From contig CACHGV010000005.1 of assembly GCA_902579465.1 (NCBI GenBank), positions 1 to 64,000 on the forward strand: 64,000 bases of DNA. The letters run 5' to 3'. How positions within the stretch are numbered: position 1 is the stretch's first letter; every line of letters begins with the position of its first letter. A model generated the notes under the pieces. That model did not search any database and had not been told where the DNA came from. It saw only the letters and a program-made list of their open reading frames with translations. Position numbers and translations under genes: made by a program. Positions 44,698 to 51,909 of the stretch are shown here, in pieces. This DNA comes from an uncultured Pelagibacteraceae bacterium. Lineage in GTDB: Bacteria; Pseudomonadota; Alphaproteobacteria; Pelagibacterales; Pelagibacteraceae.

Positions 44698-45429
44698 ATG
44701 GAAATTCTTGTTCTTCAACACATTAAAATTGAAGATCCCGGTTATATAAAAGATTTAATGATCAAAGATGGAGTTAATATTAGAACAATTGAATTAGATG
44801 AAGGTGAAAAAATTCCAAATAATCTAAATTTTTTTGACGGAATGCTATGTATGGGCGGACCTATGGATACATGGATGGAAAAGGATTATCCTTGGCTTAT
44901 AGATGAAAAAAATAAAATTAAAGAGTTTGTTGTAGAATTAAATAAGCCATACTTAGGTTTTTGTCTAGGATGTCAATTGCTAGGAGAAGTAATTGGAGGA
45001 AAAGTAGTTAAAACTAATAATCCAGAAATTGGAATGATGGATATAAATTTTTTGGATGAAAAAAAGAAAGATATACTTTTTGCAGATTTTCCAGAAAAAA
45101 TTACATCATTACAATGGCACTCTTATGAAGTTAAAGAATTAGAAAAAAATAAAGATGTAACATTAATTGCTTCATCAAAAGAGACAAAATATCAGATATT
45201 TAGATATAAAAATAGTGCTTATGGTATCCAATTCCACATAGAGATTAAGGATACAACAGTAAATGATTGGGGGTGCGTACCTGAGTATAAAGCATCTTTA
45301 GAAAACCAATTAGGACAAGGTGCGCTAGAAAAATTTGATAAAGAAGCTAAAGAAAATATGCAAGATATGAATAATTATTCAAAAATTTTGTATACAAAAT
45401 TTAAGAGTGATATCATAAACAAAAAATAG
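44698..45429 (+). CDS. class I glutamine amidotransferase-like protein (GuaA N-domain-like)
   Basis: The 243-residue protein has the nucleophile elbow YLGFCLGCQLLGE (Cys near residue 89), QWHSYEV, and IQFHIEIK carrying the catalytic His followed by Glu. Stand-alone proteins of this type often hydrolyse gamma-glutamyl compounds or act as amidotransferases for unknown partners. It begins two bases after the IMPase-like gene. The substrate is not evident. Confidence 0.82.
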   Translation: MEILVLQHIKIEDPGYIKDLMIKDGVNIRTIELDEGEKIPNNLNFFDGMLCMGGPMDTWMEKDYPWLIDEKNKIKEFVVELNKPYLGFCLGCQLLGEVIGGKVVKTNNPEIGMMDINFLDEKKKDILFADFPEKITSLQWHSYEVKELEKNKDVTLIASSKETKYQIFRYKNSAYGIQFHIEIKDTTVNDWGCVPEYKASLENQLGQGALEKFDKEAKENMQDMNNYSKILYTKFKSDIINKK

Positions 45430-45440
45430 GAGGAAATAAG

Positions 45441-45827
45441 ATGTTCAAACCAATTGAAGAAAAAGATGCAACTGGCAAAGTAAAAGAAATTTTTGATGAA
45501 ATAAAAGAAGCTCGACAAATAACTGAAATTCCGAATTTTTGGAAAACTATGGCTAATAGTCCAGAAACATTAGAAAGAACTTGGAGATCATTACAACAAG
45601 TAATGGGAAAAGGTGAATTAGATCCTGCTGTAAAGGAGCTTATTTATGTTGCAGTTTCAATTACTAACAATTGTGAATATTGTATTAAATCTCATTCCTT
45701 AGCAGCCAGAAAAAAAGGTGCAACAGATGGAATGATAAACGAAATGATCGCAATAGTTGGAATGGCAAATGAAACAAATCGTTTAGTTGAAGGTTATCAA
45801 GTAGAGGTAGATAACTTTTTAAAATAA
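45441..45827 (+). CDS. AhpD-like / carboxymuconolactone-decarboxylase-family protein
   Basis: The 128-residue all-helical protein has the AhpD-type redox motif NNCEYCIKSHSLAARKKG with Cys-x-x-Cys and a following His near residues 73-80. Such proteins are peroxidase partners or thiol oxidoreductases. A strong AGGAGG ribosome site precedes the ATG. It is one of several redox proteins in this half of the window. Confidence 0.88.
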   Translation: MFKPIEEKDATGKVKEIFDEIKEARQITEIPNFWKTMANSPETLERTWRSLQQVMGKGELDPAVKELIYVAVSITNNCEYCIKSHSLAARKKGATDGMINEMIAIVGMANETNRLVEGYQVEVDNFLK

Positions 45828-45828
45828 A

Positions 45829-46173
45829 ATGAATTTCGATTTTGTCTACAAGATATGCACAAAATCAGAGTGGAGTAATGCAAAACAAAATAATATTTTT
45901 AAAGGCACTACATTAGATTTAAAAGATGGTTATATTCATTTTTCAGACAAAGATCAGATCAAGCAAACACTAAATAAGTTTTATGTTAATCAAACTAATT
46001 TAATAATTCTTAAAGTGGATGCTCTAAAATTAAAAAATCTGGTTTGGGAGCAATCAACTGATGGCAACATGTTTCCACATTTATACTCAGATCTAAATTT
46101 AGATTTTGTAGTTAAAGAATATATGATCAATTTAAAAGATGACGGTAAGCATGATCTGCCAGATGAACTTTAA
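45829..46173 (+). CDS. DUF952 family protein
   Basis: The 114-residue protein matches DUF952 by VYKICTKSEWSNA at the start, LKDGYIHFSDKDQIKQT near residues 31-47 and HLYSDLNLDFV near 85-95. The function of the family is unknown. It begins one base after the AhpD-like gene and is the last gene of the run, converging on the SMR-like gene. Confidence 0.82.
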   Translation: MNFDFVYKICTKSEWSNAKQNNIFKGTTLDLKDGYIHFSDKDQIKQTLNKFYVNQTNLIILKVDALKLKNLVWEQSTDGNMFPHLYSDLNLDFVVKEYMINLKDDGKHDLPDEL

Positions 46174-46176
46174 TAT

Positions 46177-46515
46177 TTAATTTGATTTTCCTACTAAATT
46201 AACAATTAAAACTCCAGATATAATTAGTATTAGACCTATAATTGTAAAAAAGTCAGGAATTTGATTAAATTTATAAATTCCCACAATAGAAGTAGCTATT
46301 ATACATAAGCCTGCGAATGAAGCATATGTTACGCCAACAGGAATAGTTTTCATAACTAAGGATAGTGTATACATACATGCAACTATTGTTATTGCTGTAA
46401 AGACACTTGGTAAAAATATTGTAAAACCATTTGCAGCTTTGGCAAAACCATTTGATGCTGTACCAAGAGCAACTGCAATAATTAAGATTATATAAGCTGT
46501 TATATTACTCATCAA
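46177..46515 (-). CDS. SMR-family-like small membrane protein lacking the conserved Glu
   Basis: The 112-residue protein has four membrane segments and aligns with EmrE through GFTIFLPSV, IPVGVTYASFAGL and the C-terminal ISGVLIVNLVGK. In EmrE and other drug-efflux SMRs the first segment holds Glu14 in AEVIGT, required for proton and drug coupling; the matching segment here is AVALGT, with Val15 in that place. A drug/proton antiporter role is therefore doubtful. It lies 42 bases after the cupredoxin gene on the same strand, probably the last gene of the small-protein operon. Confidence 0.75.
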   Translation of the reverse strand: MMSNITAYIILIIAVALGTASNGFAKAANGFTIFLPSVFTAITIVACMYTLSLVMKTIPVGVTYASFAGLCIIATSIVGIYKFNQIPDFFTIIGLILIISGVLIVNLVGKSN

Positions 46516-46557
46516 TTAAGAATAATATTATCTAAAATTAATATCTATAAAATTATA

Positions 46558-47055
46558 TTATTCAATAATAATTGGCCCAACCATTCCAGTTTCATAATGA
46601 CCCGGAATATTACACGCCATTTCTAAAGAAATATCTTTTGAAAACTTCCAAATAATTTCTCCTGTTTTATTTGGCTCTAGCATTACACTATTTGCGTGTT
46701 TATGGCCTAATGAGTGATCTTTTTTAGACATTTCTTTCATTTTTTTATGATCAATACGGTCGCCTAAAAGAATATCGTGTTCAATTAATCTTGCCATTTC
46801 GGGTTGGTGATCAATATGCATCTTTTTAGTGCCAATATTATATTCATGTACCAGTTCACCTAAATTTTTAACAATTATTTTTACTGTTTCACCTTTTTTA
46901 ACTTGAATTGAACTTGGCTCATAATAATTGTCATACATCTTTACTTCTATTACTCTAGTAACATCATTTGGATTACCCTTAGATCCAATCATCTTCATTG
47001 AAGCTGCATTTGAATTAAAGGCGATAAAAATAAATAAAAGTATTAGTTTTTTCAT
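46558..47055 (-). CDS. secreted cupredoxin with a His/Met-rich insertion
   Basis: The 165-residue protein has a signal peptide ending near FNSNAA (residue 18). A type 1 copper site is visible as His in LGELVHEYNIG and Cys-His-Met in MACNIPGHYETGM. Between the two halves (about residues 80-125) is an insertion with about eight His and several Met, for example MHIDHQPEM and DHSLGHKH, suited to extra copper binding or copper transfer. The ATG overlaps the stop of the upstream SnoaL-like gene (TAATG), so it is part of the operon of small proteins. A periplasmic electron carrier or copper chaperone is likely. Confidence 0.85.
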   Translation of the reverse strand: MKKLILLFIFIAFNSNAASMKMIGSKGNPNDVTRVIEVKMYDNYYEPSSIQVKKGETVKIIVKNLGELVHEYNIGTKKMHIDHQPEMARLIEHDILLGDRIDHKKMKEMSKKDHSLGHKHANSVMLEPNKTGEIIWKFSKDISLEMACNIPGHYETGMVGPIIIE

Positions 47056-47375
47056 TATTTAGGCATTGGTGTTGCGCCAGTCTCTAAACTCATGATTTTT
47101 CCATTATCATATTTATAGACTGCCATTACTGCTTCTGTATTTCCGTCATCAAATGTTACAAATGCGTGGTGTACACCCACTTCATCATTTTCATATACAA
47201 CTCGTGTATCTCTTTGATTAATATCACCACTCATCGCCCATTTGATCACTTCAGCTTTACCTAAAGTATTTCCTGATTTATGCATTGTGAATTTAAAGTC
47301 ATCATGCAAAAGCTCATTCATAGCTGCTTCATCTTTATTTTTTAATGCAGCACTGTATTTTTCTAATATTGACAT
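47055..47375 (-). CDS. SnoaL/NTF2-like small protein (paralogue of the gene at 50101-50430)
   Basis: The preferred start is ATG 47375 (MSILEKYSAAL, 106 residues), with AAAGGAG before it; an upstream ATG at 47399 would overlap the DUF1330 gene. The length, the start MSILEK, an acidic HDDFKF segment, and the end LETGATPMPK match the paralogue near the other end of the operon. NTF2-like proteins form cone-shaped dimers that bind or isomerise small molecules; no catalytic residue can be assigned. One-base overlap with the cupredoxin gene indicates coupling. Confidence 0.8.
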   Translation of the reverse strand: MSILEKYSAALKNKDEAAMNELLHDDFKFTMHKSGNTLGKAEVIKWAMSGDINQRDTRVVYENDEVGVHHAFVTFDDGNTEAVMAVYKYDNGKIMSLETGATPMPK

Positions 47376-47385
47376 TTTATCTCCT

Positions 47386-47673
47386 TTATACTCCTTCAAC
47401 TATTATTCCATTAGTATCTGCGTTATCTAATCGAATTTGTTTTATTGGTTTATATTCTTCAGAATTATACCATTCTTTCGCTTTCTCGTAACTTGGAAAT
47501 TTTATCACAACTGTCCTTGGATGCTGCCATGACCCTTCAATAGTCTCGCTGCTACCACCTCTTACAAGATACTCCCCACCAAATTTTTCTGCAGTGGGTT
47601 TAACTTTGTCTATGTATTCCTTATAATTTTCAGGATTGTTAACATTAAGGTTAAAGATCGCATAACCACTCAT
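47386..47673 (-). CDS. DUF1330 family protein (dimeric alpha/beta barrel)
   Basis: The 95-residue protein matches DUF1330 from AIFNLNVNNPENYKEY through VKPTAEKFGGEYLVRGG (near residues 25-41) and RTVVIKFPSYEKAKEWY. The family has a ferredoxin-like dimeric barrel fold and no settled function. AGGAG precedes its ATG. It sits between the GYD and SnoaL-like genes of the operon. Confidence 0.85.
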   Translation of the reverse strand: MSGYAIFNLNVNNPENYKEYIDKVKPTAEKFGGEYLVRGGSSETIEGSWQHPRTVVIKFPSYEKAKEWYNSEEYKPIKQIRLDNADTNGIIVEGV

Positions 47674-47675
47674 AA

Positions 47676-47999
47676 TTATTCTCCTGGTTTAATAACAGAC
47701 TTTGTGGCATCTGCAGCATTTTGAAAAGCTTTATTGTAGTCAATAACTTCATGTACCATCAAATCATCCATTAGTCCTGAATTTTTAAAAGCAATCTTCA
47801 AGGCTAGTGCTTGTTCATAATCTCCTTCTACACATGAGATAACATCAAATCTACCTCTTACCCATTCATAGCTGATCAATTTTAAACCAGCAGCCTCGGT
47901 AACTTTCTTAGTCGATGCATATCTATCCGCAGAAGGATCATTTTGCATTCTTTTCATTAATTCTGCACTTATTTTGCCAATCAAATAAAATCTTGCCAT
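47676..47999 (-). CDS. GYD-domain-like small protein
   Basis: The best start is ATG 47999 (MARFYLIGK, 108 residues), directly after the upstream gene's stop; the longer frame from 48011 overlaps that gene. The pattern LIGKISAELMKRM, RYASTKKVTEAAGLKLISYEWVRGRFDVI fits the GYD domain (DUF family with ferredoxin-like fold). Function is not known. It is one of six probable alpha/beta-barrel proteins in this operon. Confidence 0.7.
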   Translation of the reverse strand: MARFYLIGKISAELMKRMQNDPSADRYASTKKVTEAAGLKLISYEWVRGRFDVISCVEGDYEQALALKIAFKNSGLMDDLMVHEVIDYNKAFQNAADATKSVIKPGE

Positions 48000-48000
48000 A

Positions 48001-48291
48001 TTACATTTCAACTTTCGTTAAATCCCAAGCAGTCATTTTGATAACACATTCATCGTAAATTTCCTTTCCAACTGGATGTGTACCAGATATTAGTTCTTTC
48101 ATTTTTTCCATATTATGAACAAATACCTTAAACATTACGCCACTTTTATCTGGCTTTACTGCTCCTATAGTTTTTTCTGGATGAGCTGCAGATTTTCTCA
48201 CACTCATACCTTCATCTGATTGCATCCATCCCATAAATTTTTCAAGTTTTCCCTCTTTCAAATCTACGATCACTAAAACTTCTTTTTCCAT
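48001..48291 (-). CDS. small protein, probable dimeric alpha/beta-barrel fold
   Basis: I do not recognise a named family. The 96-residue protein has the beta-alpha-beta rhythm of ABM-like domains: VLVIVDLKEGKLEKFMGWM, then a Lys/Pro-rich loop, then GVMFKVFVHNMEKMKELI and an edge strand CVIKMTAWDL. A perfect AGGAGG precedes the start. It is flanked by other genes of the same size and likely fold. Confidence 0.65.
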   Translation of the reverse strand: MEKEVLVIVDLKEGKLEKFMGWMQSDEGMSVRKSAAHPEKTIGAVKPDKSGVMFKVFVHNMEKMKELISGTHPVGKEIYDECVIKMTAWDLTKVEM

Positions 48292-48300
48292 TTTTTCCTC

Positions 48301-48588
48301 CTATTTGTTAAAATCGAAAACTTCTTCTTTAACCTCAGTAAATTGGTGAGGTTCAAAAAAATCATTCATCTGAGTAAGCTGTTCATTAATAGCATCAGTA
48401 CTTTCTGCCATCCAATGACAAAACATTGTCATAGTATCACCTGGAGTGTAATATGTCATTTGGCATTTAGCTTTATCGCTAGTGGAAGATTTAATCATAT
48501 CTTCTCTGGACATACCGCCTAAAACCTCGTTAAATTTGTCTTTCATTTCTTTAGATTTAAAAGTGTGAGTTACCATATAATATTTCAT
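48301..48588 (-). CDS. small protein of unknown family, probable alpha/beta-barrel fold
   Basis: The 95-residue protein begins KYYMVTHTFKSKEMKDKFNE and has Cys in AKCQMTYYTPG and FCHWMAES, near residues 42 and 57. The alternation of strands and helices and the size match the neighbouring ABM-like proteins; a CHW motif could bind metal but this is speculative. AAGGAG precedes the ATG. Confidence 0.62.
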   Translation of the reverse strand: MKYYMVTHTFKSKEMKDKFNEVLGGMSREDMIKSSTSDKAKCQMTYYTPGDTMTMFCHWMAESTDAINEQLTQMNDFFEPHQFTEVKEEVFDFNK

Positions 48589-48641
48589 TTTTTTCTCCTT
48601 TTTTTTATTTCGTATTTTAAATCAATCTTATGATTATTCAA

Positions 48642-49124
48642 TTATTTCATTAAAGAATATCCACCTTTAAAATAAATTGATGAGGCAAATTTATTTTCTT
48701 GGGCTGAGTTAATTGGTGTGTACCCTGTTGAGCCACTACATTCTATTCCTTTATATTTTCCTGTTCCCCCTAAACATTTAAATGTACCATTCATTGAGTC
48801 TCCAAGTGGAATTTCGTAGTATGTAAAAATAGTATCCCCATCCATTTGATTTATTTTACAGTGTCCCATTTCAAATCCCTTTCCTGGGATTGTACCTGCG
48901 CCAATGCAATATTGTGAAGCATTATCCATGAATGTTGTACCTTCGACTGCCATTAATCCTCCAACTCCATCGTAAGTAAAAGTTAAAAAATTACCCTCGT
49001 TATCAGTAAGAAATTTGTTATCTCCAACAATAAAACCTTTAAGATCAATTTTTCCTTTATGACCGTCTGCAAAACTTGATGTTGTAAATATTAAAAACAA
49101 CATAATTACATATATTTTTTTCAT
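48642..49124 (-). CDS. secreted small protein of unknown function (possible allene-oxide-cyclase-like barrel)
   Basis: The 160-residue protein has a signal peptide KKIYVIMLFLIFTTSSFA with cleavage near residue 19, directly followed by DGHKGKIDLKG. The mature part is rich in Gly and beta-strand residues, with three Cys: CIGAG, MGHCK and FKCLGGTGKYKGIECSG. The phrase GTGKYKGI is seen in allene-oxide-cyclase/dirigent-like barrels, a weak resemblance. It is the only fully beta secreted protein in the operon besides the cupredoxin. Confidence 0.68.
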   Translation of the reverse strand: MKKIYVIMLFLIFTTSSFADGHKGKIDLKGFIVGDNKFLTDNEGNFLTFTYDGVGGLMAVEGTTFMDNASQYCIGAGTIPGKGFEMGHCKINQMDGDTIFTYYEIPLGDSMNGTFKCLGGTGKYKGIECSGSTGYTPINSAQENKFASSIYFKGGYSLMK

Positions 49125-49132
49125 TATTAGAA

Positions 49133-49426
49133 TTATCCTTTGTGGTTCATTACAGATTCATCAGTCATCATGGTCATTTTAGATTGGTCCATTATTACTC
49201 CAGAATCTATTCTTGCTTGAGTTAGTTCTGCATCTCCACCAAAACCTTTTAAGCCCTCGGGTGATTCAAAATGAATAACTACAGTCATAGCATTATCATC
49301 TTCTTTATCTGCACCTGCAAAAGCTATAGTCATTCCATACTTTTTAAGTTTCTCACTATTTGCAAGCATCATTTCCTTCCAAGAATTAAAACCTTTTGAA
49401 AGTTTTTGTTCTATTTTTACAAACAT
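49133..49426 (-). CDS. small ABM-like protein (related to the next gene upstream)
   Basis: The 97-residue protein has FNSWKEMMLANSEKLKKYGM and AMTVVIHFESPEGLKGFGG, then RIDSGVIMD. This W-x-x-M ... G-x-x-x-x-x-G ... VV-x-F-E-S pattern matches the protein encoded at 49453-49722, suggesting an old duplication. Function is not known; the family has a ferredoxin-like dimeric barrel. AGGAG precedes the start. Confidence 0.65.
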   Translation of the reverse strand: MFVKIEQKLSKGFNSWKEMMLANSEKLKKYGMTIAFAGADKEDDNAMTVVIHFESPEGLKGFGGDAELTQARIDSGVIMDQSKMTMMTDESVMNHKG

Positions 49427-49452
49427 AATATATCTCCTTTTTTTTTCTTACT

Positions 49453-49722
49453 TTAATCAGAGCAAACGCTCATTACTGTTGTCTCTTGTTTATGACCAGA
49501 TTCCGCAATTACTTTAGCATTCTCTGGATTCTGCATAAATTTTTGCATAGTGTCTGCTGCTGGTGTTTCCATCACAATATGTACTTTATTTGGATTTTCT
49601 ATTTCATTACCTACGTAAATAGTTTTAATACCTGCTGCTTCCCTAGGACCAGAGTGCTCATCAAACATTTTTTTCCAGTGAGCCCAGTCTTTTACTTCAA
49701 AGTTACCAACCATTTTTACCAT
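49453..49722 (-). CDS. small ABM-like protein
   Basis: The start is set at ATG 49722 (MVKMVGNFEV, 89 residues), one base after the cupin stop with GGAGAA before it; the ATG at 49776 would overlap the cupin gene. The pattern VKDWAHWKKMFDEHSGPREAAGI, then KVHIVMETPAADTMQKFM is like the antibiotic-biosynthesis-monooxygenase-type fold. It ends SVCSD. No catalytic role can be assigned. Confidence 0.65.
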   Translation of the reverse strand: MVKMVGNFEVKDWAHWKKMFDEHSGPREAAGIKTIYVGNEIENPNKVHIVMETPAADTMQKFMQNPENAKVIAESGHKQETTVMSVCSD

Positions 49723-49723
49723 T

Positions 49724-50074
49724 TTATTCTCCCCAAACCCCGGCAAACTCATATGCTTCAACAGGTTCATTGCCAACTACCCAAGCGTCATGACCTGGTG
49801 TTACGGAGTAAGAATCTCCTGCTTTATATGTAACCTCTGTTCCATCATCGTGTTTTGCACAAACAGATCCCTTTGTGATAATTCCAATATGGTTTGCCTG
49901 ACAACTGTCAGTTCCAATATGTGGCTTAACATCTGTAGACCATTTCCATCCTGGTTTTAAATGTAATCTAACTACTCTTTGACCGCCTACTTTAACTGCT
50001 TCTATTTTAGCATTATTAAACTTATCAACTACCTCATCTGCTTTATCAAAGGTTTTAACTTCAATACTACTCAT
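49724..50074 (-). CDS. cupin-domain protein
   Basis: The 116-residue protein has the cupin core from VVRLHLKPGWKWSTDVKP through ANHIGIITKGSVCAKHDDGTE (motif 1) to YKAGDSYSVTPGHDAWVVGNE (motif 2). His residues are available for a metal but the first motif is not the full consensus. AGGAG precedes the ATG. It may bind a small ligand; its place is third in the small-protein operon. Confidence 0.8.
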   Translation of the reverse strand: MSSIEVKTFDKADEVVDKFNNAKIEAVKVGGQRVVRLHLKPGWKWSTDVKPHIGTDSCQANHIGIITKGSVCAKHDDGTEVTYKAGDSYSVTPGHDAWVVGNEPVEAYEFAGVWGE

Positions 50075-50100
50075 ATTAAACTCCTTCTGTTAGTTTATAA

Positions 50101-50430
50101 TTATTTTGGTATTTTGGTTGCGCCTGTTTCGAGTTCAATGATTTTACCATCTTTAAATTTCCAATAACACATTAAAGCCTCTTTATTTCCATCTTCGGCA
50201 TAAGTAACAATAGAATGATCAAAACCTATTTCATCGTTTTCATATAAAATTCTATATTTATCAACTTTCATGAAACCTTTGTTAATTGCTTCAATCATAC
50301 CTGTTTTTCCACTTTCAGTATAGGCTCCCTGAAGATGAGAATATCTCTTATAATCATCATGAATAATCTCAGCTGCTGCTGCACCATCTTTTTCCATGAT
50401 TGCTTTATTAAGTTTTTCTAAAATTGACAT
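50101..50430 (-). CDS. SnoaL/NTF2-like small protein (paralogue of 47055-47375)
   Basis: The 109-residue protein starts MSILEKLNKAIMEKDGA and ends LETGATKIPK, like the other paralogue. Shared segments include HDDYKR, RILYENDEIG and FKDGKIIELETGAT. The function is not known; the fold is NTF2-like. AGGAAC precedes the ATG. It is second in the operon. Confidence 0.8.
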   Translation of the reverse strand: MSILEKLNKAIMEKDGAAAAEIIHDDYKRYSHLQGAYTESGKTGMIEAINKGFMKVDKYRILYENDEIGFDHSIVTYAEDGNKEALMCYWKFKDGKIIELETGATKIPK

Positions 50431-50438
50431 ATTGTTCC

Positions 50439-50822
50439 TTACTTCTTCATTGCATTGAACATGCTAAGCGTATCATCAAAAGTCATCATAACTTTAGTTT
50501 TTCCCTCATCACTTACTTCAAAATAGTGACCAAACATAGTATCCATGTTATCCGCAGTTGCATGAACTCTTGCAAAAACTTTATTTCCTTCACTTATCAT
50601 ATCTAAAACTTTTAAATGGAAATTTGGCCAAGTAGCTGGGATTTTAGACATTGCAGCCATCATAGCTTGTTTCCCTTTGTGAACTCCAGAAAGTGGATGT
50701 ACACCTTCTTTACCTGGAAAAGTCCAAACGATTTCATCATCGATCATATCATTAAAAAATGTTTCCATATCTCCTGAACCAAATAGTTCATATGCTTTTT
50801 TAGTTTGCTCTTTTACGTCCAT
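50439..50822 (-). CDS. SnoaL-like/ketosteroid-isomerase-fold protein
   Basis: The 127-residue protein is a typical SnoaL-like domain: KKAYELFGSGDMETFFNDMIDDEIVWTFPG, then HPLSGVHKGKQAMM and VFARVHATADNMDT. This architecture matches PHZA/PHZB and SnoaL-like proteins and not the shorter MSILEK paralogues. It is the first gene of the operon; AAAGGAG lies before the ATG, and a candidate promoter and dyad lie upstream. Confidence 0.82.
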   Translation of the reverse strand: MDVKEQTKKAYELFGSGDMETFFNDMIDDEIVWTFPGKEGVHPLSGVHKGKQAMMAAMSKIPATWPNFHLKVLDMISEGNKVFARVHATADNMDTMFGHYFEVSDEGKTKVMMTFDDTLSMFNAMKK

Positions 50823-50858
50823 AGTTTCTCCTTTAAATTAATTGTTATATTAGAGTTT

Positions 50859-50864
50859 ATTATA
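50859..50864 (-). promoter_or_regulatory. candidate -10 element of the small-protein operon
   Basis: On the minus strand TATAAT reads from 50864 down to 50859, leaving a leader of about 30 bases before the SnoaL-like ATG at 50822. No good -35 is seen at 17 bases; the place is taken by an inverted repeat. The gap 50823-50907 is the only one upstream of this operon. Confidence 0.38.
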
Positions 50865-50873
50865 AGATAGAAA

Positions 50874-50891
50874 TGTAATGAATTTATTACA
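50874..50891. promoter_or_regulatory. inverted repeat TGTAAT-N6-ATTACA upstream of the small-protein operon
   Basis: TGTAAT (50874-50879) and ATTACA (50886-50891) form an 18-base dyad centred where the -35 of the operon would lie. The form is that of a dimeric regulator site. No regulator gene is near, so the cognate protein would be encoded elsewhere. Confidence 0.35.
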
Positions 50892-50907
50892 GTACTGCTA
50901 TGCGTGA

Positions 50908-51909
50908 TTATATCCAGTGAGGATAGGGAAGACCTTTTTCTTTTAAAAAAGATTTATTGAACATCTTTGAGTTGTATTTATCAGATTTATCACAAAGAAT
51001 TGTGACAATCGTTTTACCTGGTCCTAAAAGTTTACCCAATCTTATTGCTCCAGCAATGTTCACTCCACAACTTGTACCTAAACTTAAACCTTCTTTTTCA
51101 ATTAAATCGAATAAAACAGGTAAAGACTCATGATCACTTATTGAAAATGCTCCATCAATACGTGCTTTTGCAAAATTCGCAGTAACTCTACTAGATCCAA
51201 TACCTTCAGTTATTGAACCACCTTCACTCTTTAATTCACCATTTTCAACGTAACTATATAGAGAGGAACCTGTTGGATCTGATAAATATATTTTAATATC
51301 TTTATTCTTTTCTTTTAAAAAACTACTTACACCTGCAATTGTACCACCAGTACCAGATGAACATACAAAACCATCTATTTTGCCATCAGTCTGTTCCCAT
51401 ATTTCTGGCCCTGTTGTTTCATAATGACCTTTAGAATTGGCTGTATTGTCAAATTGATTAGCCCAAACTACACCGTGATTGTTACTACTTTTTAATTCAT
51501 CAGCCAATCTTCCTGCATATTTAACAAAGTTATTTTCATCTTTATAAGGTTTTGGTGGAACTAACCTTAAATCAGCCCCAATATTTCTTAATAAATCTTT
51601 TTTTTCTTGTGTTTGATTATCATTCATTACGATAATAGTTTTATAACCAATAGAATTTCCTAATAGACATAACCCAATTCCGGTATTACCAGCAGTTCCT
51701 TCAACAATTGTTCCACCTTTTGAAATTAGTTTTTTTTCTTCAGCATCTCTTATCAAAGCTAAAGCTGCTCTATCTTTAACAGAGCCTCCCGGATTAAGGT
51801 ACTCTGCTTTTCCATAAATATTACAACCAGTAATTTCTGATGCGGCTTTTAATTTAAATAATGGAGTGTTTCCTATTGCTTCGACAAAATTATTTTGTAA
51901 AGTTTTCAT
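50908..51909 (-). CDS. cysK: cysteine synthase (O-acetylserine sulfhydrylase) CysK
   Basis: The 333-residue PLP enzyme has [14 protein letters not shown] with the PLP Lys near residue 44, the substrate loop [11 protein letters not shown], and [13 protein letters not shown] binding the PLP phosphate. Its start [20 protein letters not shown] is family-like. It makes cysteine from O-acetylserine and sulfide. The start overlaps the cysE stop by four bases, so it is coupled to CysE, the enzyme supplying its substrate. Cystathionine beta-synthase-type variants are less likely given this pairing. Confidence 0.93.
   Translation of the reverse strand: MKTLQNNFVEAIGNTPLFKLKAASEITGCNIYGKAEYLNPGGSVKDRAALALIRDAEEKKLISKGGTIVEGTAGNTGIGLCLLGNSIGYKTIIVMNDNQTQEKKDLLRNIGADLRLVPPKPYKDENNFVKYAGRLADELKSSNNHGVVWANQFDNTANSKGHYETTGPEIWEQTDGKIDGFVCSSGTGGTIAGVSSFLKEKNKDIKIYLSDPTGSSLYSYVENGELKSEGGSITEGIGSSRVTANFAKARIDGAFSISDHESLPVLFDLIEKEGLSLGTSCGVNIAGAIRLGKLLGPGKTIVTILCDKSDKYNSKMFNKSFLKEKGLPYPHWI

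Noticed and set aside
49486-49833. 115-codon plus-strand open frame in the small-protein operon
   Set aside because: It is antisense to two real genes, starts without a ribosome site, and its His/Phe/Cys-rich product looks like a reverse shadow.
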